Origin: Chalara sp. BL73
Taxonomy: Eukaryota; Ascomycota; Leotiomycetes; Helotiales
Assembly: GCA_918026815.1 (NCBI GenBank)
Contig: CAKJVC010000148.1
Coordinates: 930,001-994,000, forward strand
Direction of reading: 5' to 3'
Length of the DNA: 64,000 nucleotides
Shown here: one piece after another, positions 37,899 through 48,466 of the stretch
Numbering within the stretch: the first letter of the stretch is position 1
Layout of the letters: each line of letters starts with the position of its first letter
The notes under the pieces: generated by a model
Told to the model about the DNA's origin: nothing
Database searches by the model: none
The model's input: the letters and a program-made list of their open reading frames with translations, nothing else
Made by a program: the position numbers and the translations under genes

Positions 37899-38298
37899 GT
37901 TTTTTTGTATTTCCGTTAATATTTAGAAAAATTGAGGAAGAAGCTCCAACTGTAGTGATGAAAGCAACTAGTGGGGCCGTGCTCCAGTCCATCCCATGAG
38001 CATTTGGGATCAGCAAAGAAAAGCTTGTCATCCCAGAGATGCGACGGAGAGGACAGCCAAAAGCTCTGAGCACGCAATCTGATTGGACTAATAGAGATGA
38101 AACGTGTGGAAGCCGTCTGTCAACTAGCATTCTGAGACAGAAAGTGTTTAAGGGGAACTCGCTTAGCGAAATGGTCCGAAACGGGCCAGGGGTAGTGTCT
38201 GACTACCCCTCCATATAGCTCCAAGTTTTCAAGCTCTCTCTTCATCTTCTCTAAAAAAAAATCGTAGATGATTGATAGAGATTGAGGTATCAGAAGAT
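37899..38298. promoter_or_regulatory. Shared intergenic region of P4H and PDI-like genes
   Basis: Four hundred nucleotides lie between two divergent starts. A CCAAT box on the minus strand (38092-38096) and an A run near 38253 are the only motifs I can point to. Long minus-strand open frames crossing it have no protein character. The arrangement allows common control of both genes. Confidence 0.45.
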
Positions 38299-39631
38299 AT
38301 GATGCGGACATTGCAACTTCTGGTTCAGCTGGGGTTTGCCTCGAAAGTATTCGCGTGGAATCATGTATCGAGGGTGGAATATGAGGCAAGCTTGAAAGAT
38401 AATGTAGCTTTAGTAGCCTGTAAGTCTGGATATCACAGGCCTCATGTCGCACTCGATTTTTCGACTCTTACTAATGTATTGTGTAGTCGTCATGGTATGT
38501 AGTTTTCCTGGGTGATGTATGCAACTCCCTACTAAGTCACTATCTGCAATGCAGCCATGGACGTAAGCAGAACAACAATACTTCGATGGCAAGATTCTAA
38601 TATGATTACCCAGGGACGCAAGTAAATCACTAGAACCAGAATGGCTCGCTGCCAGCAAACAAGCTTCAAAACCGTTACTCAGTATCGACTGTTCGGCAGA
38701 AGTTGATCTCTGCATAGAGAACCAAGTCATCTCATATCCCGCAATCAGGTTATATGAAGATGGAGGAAACATTATGAGAAGATATCGAGGGCCAAGGATA
38801 GCCCCTGCGTAGGCGTTCTCCCTATCAAGGTTGCTTCAATATTAATTCTCAATTTCCAGACTCACGTCCTTCTTGTCGAGATCTTTGTTGCCAATCGTCT
38901 CTATAGTCGACAAAAAGAACCTCATAGCTTTTCAATTGAAAGATGAAGCCGTGTTTATTGCGTTTCCAGTCGCCGGGAACGAGGAGGCGATGGTCTCTAG
39001 CATGGCTAGCCTAGCCGCTCGCAACCGTGATCGATTCACATTCGGAGTTGCCAGTCAAGAGCTTGTCAAGACCCAAATTGCACATGCAGGATGTATCCTG
39101 GCATATATGGCAGAAGATGGGGAGCCTCAAAAGTTATGCAGGGAGTGGAAATTGGATGTGCTTGAGAGCTTTGTAGAGAAGGCAACTGCTCCTCTAATCG
39201 GAGAGATGACAAGACGAAACGAACTGAAATATCTGAAGGTATCTTGTGTCTTGACAATATCTCCAAATAAAAAGCTTACAGTAGAACAGGCTGGCAAATC
39301 TCTAGTATACGTCTTCGCCAAAACAGAAGCGGAACGTGATAGCTTTAGGTCATCTCTGAGAGTCTTAGCTAAGGCATACAAAGATTACCTCAATTTTGTG
39401 ACTGTAGACGCCATCGAGTACGCGGAGATGGCGCCTGCCCTTGGGCTAAACGGAAAATCGTTCCCGGCGTTGGTGGTGCAGAATCTTGCAATGGGGCAGG
39501 TGTTTCCTTATAGACAAAGCAGGGAAATCACTGCTGAGGATGTAGAGCAGTTCATCCAGGATATCGCACAGGGGCGCATCTCACCTGGACCTCAAGCAGC
39601 TGTTACAGAGGAAGGGCATACAGAGTTATGA
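38299..39631 (+). CDS. Protein disulfide isomerase-like protein without CxxC active site
   Basis: Five exons: 38299-38419, 38487-38494, 38555-38562, 38614-38808, 38860-39631, totalling 367 residues. A signal peptide (LQLLVQLGFASKVFA) precedes a thioredoxin 'a' domain: VEYEASLKDNVALVAF, then PWTDASKSLEPEW where PDI has PWCGHC followed by K-x-L-x-P-E. So both active-site cysteines are replaced (T and S). YPAIRLYEDGG carries the cis-Pro region. Two further thioredoxin-like domains follow (b and b'), for example VFIAFPVAGNEEA and GLNGKSFPALVVQN. The second catalytic domain (a') is missing and the protein ends HTEL, an ER-retention-like tetrapeptide. It is probably an ER chaperone or subunit rather than a thiol oxidase. 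Confidence 0.82.
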
Positions 39632-40357
39632 GGTAACATTGAGCGAGTCTATGTTCCCCCTACATATGAACACAATTTGTAACGCCAGTTATGGTATTGT
39701 TAAATTCACGGCATTCTCAATACACACGTCTTTGAGTCTAATGGTGTGTATTTCCATGTACCACCAAATATGATATATCGGTTTGATAATATGGGATTAA
39801 GTTCCGAGTAGAATTCAGGTTGAATCCATTTCAGTAGGGCGGACCAGGAATCCTATCTTTCAAATGCCACCCCAACTTGGAAATATTCAAGTGACTTATG
39901 TAACACAAAGTTGTAATTATGAAGTTTTTTTAATAAAAAATAGGTGGCGAAAAGAAAAGTAAAACTGCGAAGCTTGTTAAATGTAGTTCATAGCACGAGT
40001 TATTAGTGTAGATGTACCGCCCTTGTTTGATCCATGAGCAAGCTCACAAGAGGGCACCACGGGAGTAAACCGATAGAGCGTAGGATTAAGGATATTGCGG
40101 CATAGGATATCACGAGTGATATGGTGAACATTTAAAGCTGAACTGTCCCTATGGTCATCATCCGCTGCAGGCTAAGCCAAGAACAGAAACCTTTTAACAC
40201 CCAGGCCCTTTTTAATTCGTCTAAATGCTTCCGTCGCGCTTTACATTTAACTCCGGCTTATGGACATCAACTCACCAGGCGCTACCACATAGGGTGATGC
40301 TTCCACTGCTCAGCTCTCAATACTAGATAACAATCATATCCTTATTGCTAATGAAAA
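39632..40357. other. Intergenic region
   Basis: No gene or recognised site. AT-rich around 39910-39990. Confidence 0.35.
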
Positions 40358-42008
40358 ATGAGCCAGCAAAGAATCACACTCTTTTTCCCTCTCGTCTGGA
40401 GGAAGAAGAATAATTCTTCCGCAGCAGAGAGCCGAAGTCGATTCCTCGAGCTGCCATACAGTATTCGCCGTCAAACTTACTTCGAAGCTGGTTTGTTGAC
40501 GGGAAAGACCATCCATATGAACTTCTGGGCGACGCGTATGAGAAAAAGGCCCGACCGGGAACCGCTCGATCATGACGAGAACTCGTCTCTACCCTCTCTA
40601 CCACTCGGCCTCATCGCCGTGTGTCGGGCCGTGGATGAGGAGATCACGAAAATCTTTTATGGCGAGAATTTCTTTGCAATCACGCGACGGGCCCCACGCG
40701 GTCTTCGAGCTCTAGAGCGCGTCCGCGACTCGACCCTCCGGAAGATGAGATTTGTCGTCGTTCGACTGAACCTCGCATCTTGTGCCAATCTCTGCTGCGG
40801 CCACCAGGAGCGCAGGTGTGGTAACGCCCTCTACGACACCGGCATCCATCCGAGCCATGATGAGCCGTTAGACCAAGCCTGCATTTCGGGGCAATTTATT
40901 ATTTCCCAGTGGCAGCGAATCTGCACACGGCTTTCCATAATCCGGGAAGCTCGCAATTTACCTTTTGTGCGACTGCGTGGGCCGTCAGACAGCGGACATG
41001 ATTGTGCAACCGTTGTTGACATTGCCCACCCTTCAAGACAGCGCGCTGCGCCTGGCAAGAGATTACGAGCTACGGCTGCAATCTTTGGCTAGAAGTGCTG
41101 TTCTGCGTGCCACTGGCCGCCACCCTCCCCAGGCTTTGCCGCCTTTCAGATTCCTCGACCTGCCCAAGGAGATCCAGCTCAGCATTCTAAGATATACGTC
41201 TTTGGTTAGTGACTATAAGATTACTTGCCGTCAAGATCGCATGCTTTGTCTCGGCTCATGTTCTGTCAGAGGGGCGGCCGCTGAAGACCCCAGGTTTGAC
41301 ATCACACTATTCAAATGTTTCTGCTCCAAAGGCCACTCCGCTTTCAGCTTCCGATGCGACGGATGCGCAAGCCTCGGCTTCCCTCACGCAATGTTTCTTG
41401 TCAGTCGAGAGTTTAGAGACGCCGCCGTTGAGGTCTTTTATGGAAAGAATGTATTTGAGGCATCTATGACACGCTCGATTCCATCATCTCCCGAGCCAGC
41501 GCGGGATGCTGGCCACATGCCAGTTGTGCATGGACTTGAACGGCTTCCAAGGTATTCTCTGCGATTCCTCACACGTCTGACCTTTCTCTTCGAAGAATAT
41601 GAGCTTGGGAGCCTTCAGCTAAACCAACCAGTATCGGCGAGCTGGACTGGTTTAGTTAATGTACTCTCAAAAGAGGCGGCCATACCAATCCTCAGCCTTG
41701 AAATCCGGTTTACCGAGCCATTTTACAACTCAATCTGGGACCTACCGCCTGTGGTAGATGATGACCACGATGAACGGATGCTAAGGACTTACCGCAGGAT
41801 GATTGAGCCCGTCACGGCTCTGAAAGGGTTGAAAAACTTCTTTGTTCATATGAACTGGAATTCCAGCTGCGGGGTACCAAGGAAGGGCGTGCCGGATAGG
41901 AGACAGATAGTTGAGCAGAAATTTGAACGGATGATGATGGGTCAACAATATGATGCTTGGAAATGTGGTAAGGCGGTGAGAATGGCCATGGCTAGGTACA
42001 TGTATTGA
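40358..42008 (+). CDS. 2EXR/F-box-like protein with two modules, frameshifted near 40940
   Basis: The first frame (40358 to about 40940) contains RSRFLELPYSIRRQTYFEAG and a 2EXR-like continuation: IAVCRAVDEEITKIFYGENFF. In the next frame GKLAIYLLCDCVGRQTADMIV runs on into a second module with FRFLDLPKEIQLSILRYTSL (F-box-like), FLVSREFRDAAVEVFYGKNVFE and TRLTFLFEEYELG, ending RYMY at 42008. The two parts clearly belong together, and no splice pair explains the change of frame, so a one- or two-base indel (or sequence error) lies around 40938-40945. These proteins are widespread in Pezizomycotina, with no settled function; F-box types may recruit SCF ubiquitin ligase. Confidence 0.65.
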
Positions 42009-42798
42009 GGTCAGAAAGATCCGCTGAAGTCGCTTGATCACAAGATCTCGGCATGAAGGGACGTAAACCTAGACCCGAGCCGCCTCCATTGTACTTGTGA
42101 GAATTATAGTGCCAGAGGTTTAGGTGCACTGTTAACATGGATAAATAAGGGCAGGAAATTCGTGCAAGATGATCAAAACCTAGGGCAATAGTCAATTACT
42201 AAGGAGTGCGCTACTATATATTACTCTCTACCATGAATTTTTAAAAAGAAACTCTTTAACCTTCATTGTTTTCAATCCTCAATTCCGCATTTCTACAAAC
42301 ACAAACCTCGGATCGCAATGCTCTAATACCATAGCCCAGCATGTCTAAATCGAAATTACTAGTTTAAATAATTCTTGCATATAACTTAATTATGTCCAGC
42401 TAAGTACCATTTCTAAACTAATAAAACGATAAAAAAAAAAGAATATTTACGCCAGGTATAACAGTACAACGAACATTAAAACAGGTGTTTTTTAATGAGA
42501 AAAATAAAATACTATATGGGCACGAAGGTGTGTTTTGTGTAAAAGTGCCACTTTTCCGGTAATCGGGCTGGAAAATTAAAGATGAGATTTTACTCAATAC
42601 TTTATGAAATGCCTCAGTCTTGGCCAAATAGCTTAAGTTATGCATAGACTTCACTTGCGTCTAGCAGCCATTACTTAAGTGGCATGCTTGCCCTGCCCCT
42701 GGCTCGAATATGCGTTCTCACAGCTCAAGATAAAGTGGTAACGGCTCACGTCCGAAAATTGAAACAGAACCAGTGAAGGCAAGAGATTGATGCTGAGT
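42009..42798. other. AT-rich spacer
   Basis: Between 42200 and 42620 the sequence is AT-rich with A runs. No coding signal was found. Confidence 0.35.
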
Positions 42799-43914
42799 CT
42801 AGGGGCTGATTTCCTTTTCATTAGATTCGGCTAAAATCTGAAGTACTTTATGACCATTAAACGCTACCAAAAGCATTTTCTGAAACATTCCTTCCTGGTT
42901 GATGCTACTGAGGCCACCGTAATGCTCGACAAACTCGCGGAACGACAACAAAACTTCTGGCTCGCCGCCGTGGCCTCTCACTGTAGTATTCCATGCATCT
43001 TCAGACATGGCCTCCCACAACCCTCTTCTTGGGTCAAATGGCAAAGCTTCAAGAAAATGGATATAGATGAGGAAGCCCGATCTCATGACCGAGATTGCCC
43101 CTTTAATGAAATGAGCTGCGATGATGGTGCGTCGAATACTTTCAGCCATGATCCAGCCGTGCCACTGGGAGACTCCTTCGCTGTTCGCCGGCTGGTCTTG
43201 AACTGCGGCCCAAAGATGTTCGATCCAACTCACAAGTAGTTCAACATACTGCTGTATCTCAGCTTTGTACTCAGATGACAAGTTGTTGACTGAGTAAATG
43301 ATAAGAAGTAACGCTAACTCATGTATATAAATGAGCACATCTTTTACAGGAAAGATCTTGATATCGAGATCTCTTAAGAGCCGCAAATGAGCATTTCGCG
43401 ATGGGCGGACGATATCCGAAGAGCCGTCTATAATACGCCTATGTAGGTCCATAATATCCCGCATGTGAGCAGCACTATCCGCTTGCTCCAGATACAGCCG
43501 AGCATGAACAAAAGGCGACGATTGCCCTTGCTGTATCCGATCCAGCATCTGCGCCAGCTCGGAGACAAACCAAAGAAGCATCGCCTCGTCAGGAACCATC
43601 CGTAGCTCCGGAGCCGGCAAACCTTGATTATGCTGCTGTAACACCTCAGCGGCAGCGCGATGAGCCGCAGTCACGTCGTTGAAAACTGCATAGTTTGCAT
43701 GTGCAGGTATTTCGGTGCTCGCAAGCCGACATTCTGAATGGGGTGTTGTGACTGGCTGCTCTTCCGGACTGAGGCTCACCTGAGCCAACGGTTCGAGGTC
43801 ATAGGCGCACGGTATCCCGTTTTTAAAGCACCGAGCGCATTTGGGAAGCTGTGGTTGGCATTTTCGCTTGGCGGCGGTGCAGGCATGACAGGATTTGCGG
43901 AGCGAAGGAGGCAT
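42799..43914 (-). CDS. Zn(II)2Cys6 transcription factor
   Basis: The Met at 43914 (MPPSLRKSCHAC) is preferred because the binuclear cluster then starts at residue 9; an in-frame Met 21 codons upstream exists. The cluster has the spacing C-x2-C-x6-C-x6-C-x2-C-x6-C: CHACTAAKRKC, then CARCFKNGIPC. A helical middle domain with VPDEAMLLWFVSELAQML and LLIIYSVNNLSSEYKAEI follows, as in short fungal regulators (372 residues, one exon). It binds DNA, probably CGG half-sites. It is too far from the 7-29 kb block to assume it controls it; the divergent QCR8 gene is a housekeeping gene. Confidence 0.85.
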   Translation of the reverse strand: MPPSLRKSCHACTAAKRKCQPQLPKCARCFKNGIPCAYDLEPLAQVSLSPEEQPVTTPHSECRLASTEIPAHANYAVFNDVTAAHRAAAEVLQQHNQGLPAPELRMVPDEAMLLWFVSELAQMLDRIQQGQSSPFVHARLYLEQADSAAHMRDIMDLHRRIIDGSSDIVRPSRNAHLRLLRDLDIKIFPVKDVLIYIHELALLLIIYSVNNLSSEYKAEIQQYVELLVSWIEHLWAAVQDQPANSEGVSQWHGWIMAESIRRTIIAAHFIKGAISVMRSGFLIYIHFLEALPFDPRRGLWEAMSEDAWNTTVRGHGGEPEVLLSFREFVEHYGGLSSINQEGMFQKMLLVAFNGHKVLQILAESNEKEISP

Positions 43915-44406
43915 GCTCTTCCTGGTGGTACTTGACCATATGAAATATCTCCCTATGCGAAAGGATGACGGATGCACTGGAGTCGTAAGTTTGTGGATCC
44001 AGGTACCCGAGAATTGCTCTAGTCTTGAAAGGGTTTGGCTGCCGCAATTATTTCAGGGGAAACGTCGATCACTTTAATGAGGCCTCACATATCAGGCATA
44101 CAGTTTCCATTGCTCGAATGATAAACTCCAATTCAAGCTATGACTTCCGCTAAACAGAAAGAAGATGGCTAGTAATTGGTCTGCTTACATAGAGACGAGC
44201 ATCTTCCGCATATCGCTTTTGGGTTTAGTTTCCGCTAGAAAGGCCAGGGAGCAGAATGATCTCAGCCTCAAAAAGTTGCATGGCTATACAAGTAATCCAA
44301 TGTCGTTCTCTCGAGTCCCCCAACACGATTTCCCTCACGTCCCTCATTCGAAGTCCCAGATCTTTCTTTCTATCAATCTGCCTCTGTGCGAACTCCCCCA
44401 AAAATA
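43915..44406. other. Divergent intergenic region, regulator / QCR8
   Basis: Start codons of both flanking genes face away from each other. No other gene is seen, and no clear TATA element. Confidence 0.35.
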
Positions 44407-44852
44407 ATGGAGTATAACCAAGACCTTCCTCGCGGAAAGTATGCCTCCTCCACATATCCTTGTTCCCAAAGCCAAGCTAATAAATCACCACACAGAGTTC
44501 CCCCAGTCTACTGCTGGGGCCACAAAGATATTCCAAGACAGTGGGGCATTCAAACCAACGCCCTCTCTTCAAACCAACTACGGCCCCTCGCGGGTGCAGG
44601 CCACAACGCCATCTTCAACACCTTCCGTCGTGTCAAGGGACAGTTTCTGTATGTGGTGCCACCACTTGCTGCCGCTTTATTGTTGATTGAATGGGCAGAG
44701 AGGCGGTATGTACTCCTTTTTGTTCTTCTACTGCTTGTGATATGACGGGAAAGGGGAGGGCGAAACAAATTTGCTGATTGGGTGTTAGGAATAAATTTTT
44801 GAATTCAAAGGAGGGAAGAAGCATGTATATGGATGGTGACGATGGGATATAG
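44407..44852 (+). CDS. QCR8: Cytochrome b-c1 complex subunit 8
   Basis: A small three-exon gene (44407-44438, 44496-44705, 44789-44852) of 101 residues. Exon 2 has YCWGHKDIPRQWGIQTNALS and then the family signature AGAGHNAIFNTFRRVKGQFLYVVPPL, followed by a single membrane helix; exon 3 gives NKFLNSKEGRSMYMDGDDG, matching the NEYLNSKAGR tail of fungal QCR8. Intron 1 is 57 nt, in frame and free of stops, with a GCTAATA branch site. Intron 2 is 83 nt. The protein is an inner-mitochondrial-membrane subunit of respiratory complex III that binds near cytochrome b. Length agrees with the family (about 95-110). Confidence 0.88.
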
Positions 44853-45257
44853 GTTTGTAGGTTGACATACCAGAGGCTGGCAGAGGATCTGAAGGAGGCA
44901 TGTAGAAAAAGGGAGACCCGCACTCTGAGACAATATCCCATTCATAGATTAGACGCAGAGCATGCAACAGAGACAGTAAAAGCATATCCTCCTGCCTAAA
45001 ACGATGCTTCGTGGAGTTTCAAACATCCAAGACACTGCCCCGTTGATCGGGGTTCACTAGAAAGGCATGGAAAATAACAAATGCGAGCTAACACAATCTT
45101 AATTCTGGTGCTACTGGGAGAGACATGATCTTTGACAGTCATAAAGTCTAGAATTAAGACCTGTTTTCCCAAGAGAATCAGACCAACAGCAGCCCAAGCT
45201 TGGAAGCTCAAGCTGCATCTTGGGCACCCAAATAAGTATTGCTCAGCCCGGCAACGT
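44853..45257. other. Spacer between convergent genes
   Basis: 3' regions of QCR8 and the MKT1-like gene. No feature seen. Confidence 0.35.
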
Positions 45258-47922
45258 TTACCGCCTCGCAATCAGGTACTTTTTAGCTTCATCCCAAGCT
45301 TTTCGATCCGCCTGCGGAACTTCACTAGTACCAAGGGTCTTAATACCTTCATATAATGCATCGAAGAAATCGAACGCAACATCTAGATCCTCTGATATGT
45401 TGATTCCATGCGGGAGATACTTCCCAGCATAGTCTTCCTTCGTAATCTTTGGTGCTTCTGGTGAAGTGTTGTCATCCAAATATGTTTTGACTGCAATACC
45501 AAGGCCGATATCGACATCCGTACCAAACGGGAGACTACTTTATATCAGTTGAATTCATGAATGAAGATAAATTTGCTAACCTTTGGCCGAGTTTACGATA
45601 GTCCCCAGGATCTCTCTCTCGGATCGCTTCGTTACTCAAGAACATTTGTGCTGCCACAGCCTCTACCATGTCTCTATCTGCTTCACGCACGGCTTTGATG
45701 ATCGAATAAAATGAGAGGAAGTTCTTGCTCAGAGGCCCAGTATAACCTAGACTCTCGTGCCGCAGCTTGAGAAGACAGGCAGTTCGGCTGACAAGCATGC
45801 AGCTTGCCTTCTGCTCATCCGTGCCCCTAAGAGGCCCGCCGATAAGTTTTGTATGAGGATTTCGAGAATTGAGATTTCCAAAGCGCAACAGCTCGAAGGC
45901 AAGGAAGGCTGCTTCTTCGAGATGATGAACGTCGCCAAATTTCTGCACAATGGGGCCAATAGCCTTAAATGTGGTTGCCAGTGCCTTGCCCCAAGTTGAA
46001 AGCTCGTGATTATCGTTTGTATACCCTCGAAGGTGCATAAAACGCCAGATAGCATTTGAGAGCACTTCTGATGTCGATTTCAACCCAACCACTCGCAAGC
46101 TTGATTTTGTTTTCTTGAAGAAATTTGAATCTTGCAAAGCTAATACAGCGAAAGAAAGCTTTCCCGGCTTTGTGGTTGCCAGCCCAGTGACGGAATTTAG
46201 CTCCTCATCTTTAACTCCCCAAGTGCGGGTTTTCTCCCTAGGCTGCTGTAGCTCTTCAAGAAGTAGCTTCTCGTTTCTTTTCTTCTCGTCAAACCAGAAT
46301 CGAACATTTATTTCTTTCTTGATGAAAACGAAGTGCAACTCCTTTGCGATCAAAGCGGATGTGATTGCTTGCAGAGGCAGCAATGAAGTTGTTATTAATT
46401 GTTTGTATTCTTCCGAGTCAACACCGTCCAGTGTAGGGTATACTTGAATATCGAGCCATGTAAGACAACTAATGATTCGTGCACCGATCAAGCCATTTTG
46501 GAGATAGTGATAGAGCTCGCTAGTCGTTTGGAGGCCAATATATGAAGGATGGTCTGCCGTCAATGTATCATAGTCCTTAACATGATACTGACCTTTTTCG
46601 TTAATAGTGATGCAATGATCAATTGCCATCCGCGCTTTCTGGAAGTTGTCCAGCCACTCAGGGTCGTATTTCCTAATTTCATCATTCGAGTAGAAGTTAC
46701 ATGCCTGAATTATCGACTTGCCGTGCGCTCGCAGTATATTGAATGCATCGCTGATGGTAAATGATGTACTTGTTCCTGTGATCTGCGGCCCTTGCGGGAA
46801 TTGTGGCAGGAAGGAGGTTCCGGTCATTAGAATAGCACTACAATAAACACTTAGTCAGCGATCTTGCATCGAGAGTTAGTATTCCAAAAAGATTTTGGTC
46901 AAATGTACTTACTCAACTAGAAGGTTTGGTGTAATATTCAGCTTCTTTATTAATGATAGCTTTGAGATTCCACGAAAGCACTGCTGATCCCAATCTGACG
47001 AGGTTGGCGTGAACATTAATGCATCATCAATATTGAAGAGAAGAAGCTCTCGTGAGCCCATGACCCCATCAATGTATCGGATTTCTAGAGTATTGAGGTA
47101 TGCGAGCTGCGCGACGATTAGGCAAACGTGTAGCAAGAGATTCACAAACTTACCTGTGCACATGCACTGAAAGGCGCGACAATAAATTCTAGGCCCCGTT
47201 CATAGAGAACATCTTGCAAGATTGGATATAAATCCCGGGGCCGGACGGCACCTAATAAGGGATGTTAAACCTGAACTACTTCACGGATTGGCCGTCGTAC
47301 CAGCAGATCCAAACGCCTTGACGGCTTCAGTAGGCTTATTATCGCCGTATAGGTCCCACGCAGTTTTGGTAGTCTCAAGAGCAGTCTTGGCAGCTCGAAA
47401 CTCCATTTCAACCTGTCCCACCGTCGGTTGACCGTCAAATACAAACAAAGGTCTCATTTTATGAGTTTTCCAGTGGTTTAATTCGGTCTCAATTGTTTTC
47501 TCGAGTGCTAAGGGGAATCCGCCTAGTGCTGCCAGAAGTGGTTCGGGGTATTCGTCAGTTAAACGGAGTAGATAGTCAGAAGCTTCAACACCGATGACAG
47601 CATTTTCCATCTCTTTGAATGGTGATAGTCTGGTATATATTAGCGCAGAGCCAAGTAGCGGAAACCAGATGACTTACATGGTATCGGCACTTATGAACCG
47701 ATCATCTTTATAATCTATCTCTCATGATCAGCATTCGTCAATGTATGGCTTATCATAAAGCAGAGACCGGGCTCCAATATCGACATTCACACTGTTGCTA
47801 GACACCGGAGACATTTTATTGAATTCCAGATACCCATATTTCCTTTTCTCTTCCTTTAAGATCTTTCCTTCTTGTTCTTTTGTCCATTGGAACTATGCAG
47901 TTGAAGTCAACTTACGAGGCAT
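45258..47922 (-). CDS. MKT1: MKT1-like protein (XPG/FEN-type nuclease-like post-transcriptional regulator)
   Basis: The XPG-like N-terminus appears as MENAVIGVEASDYLLRL and KMRPLFVFDGQPTVGQVE. Spliced exons then read AVRPRDLYPILQDVLYERGLEFIVAPFSACAQ, IRYIDGVMGSRELLLFN and DAILMTGTSFLPQFP, the XPG-I region, and the long MKT1 helical domain to 45535. A last exon (SLPFGTDVDIGLGIAVKTYLDD) ends at 45258. Mkt1 works with Pbp1 in 3'-UTR-dependent control of mRNAs such as HO in yeast. Very short exon 1 (ATGCCTC at 47922-47916) and a long first intron are tentative; an alternative start is the Met at 47610. Five introns in total are inferred. Likely cytoplasmic and non-nucleolytic. Confidence 0.8.
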
Positions 47923-48466
47923 GATGAGGGGTAGAGGGGAAGGACAGTTGCTCCTCCCGATTTATTTCGATGTTTCTCTGCGAATCCAATTCTCAGAGTT
48001 GCTCTGGCATACAAAAACCAGCCAGCCCCGCGAAGGTAAAGACAAATGATAGGCGGGATCAAATGTAAGTTTAAGGTGTTCTGAATGTTCGGATGCGGAT
48101 GAGGATTCGATTATCGCAGTCGCAGATCCTACAAGTGTGCTGAGGCTGGATGTGAGGTGACGAGGAGACAATTGAGAGGCTTAATGGGGTGGTTTAGGTT
48201 GGCTGACTGGGGAGGAAGTGGTTGTTAATTGGAACCATTAATTCTGAGCCTCGTCGTTGTGGTACCTTCTGTGGCTGAAGCTCACCCATAAGGCTTAGCG
48301 TAATGTGGCTATCTCTATCACGTGATATAGGACTCTTATCTCGGTGTACACGCCCGAGCTGGGCCGATATGTCACTACTTCCTTCCATTCTTCAAGAAAC
48401 GTAGGTTATAAAGCTCACTTCTCTTGCAACCCAGGTGTTTCTCGGCAATAAATAACTCCAATCGCC
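47923..48466. promoter_or_regulatory. Bidirectional promoter region MKT1-like / 2OG oxygenase
   Basis: About 540 nt between divergent starts, with one strong palindrome listed separately. No gene is seen within. Confidence 0.4.
48316..48327. promoter_or_regulatory. TATCACGTGATA palindrome (E-box / Cbf1-like site)
   Basis: A perfect 12-nt palindrome with a CACGTG core, 140 nt before the oxygenase start. Same TCACGTGA motif as in two other promoters of the window. Confidence 0.55.

Noticed and set aside
37645..38452. Overlapping minus-strand open frames (161 and 110 codons) across the P4H/PDI intergenic region
   Set aside because: No protein-like composition; they overlap the P4H first exon and the PDI exon 1 in wrong frames, which fully explains their length.
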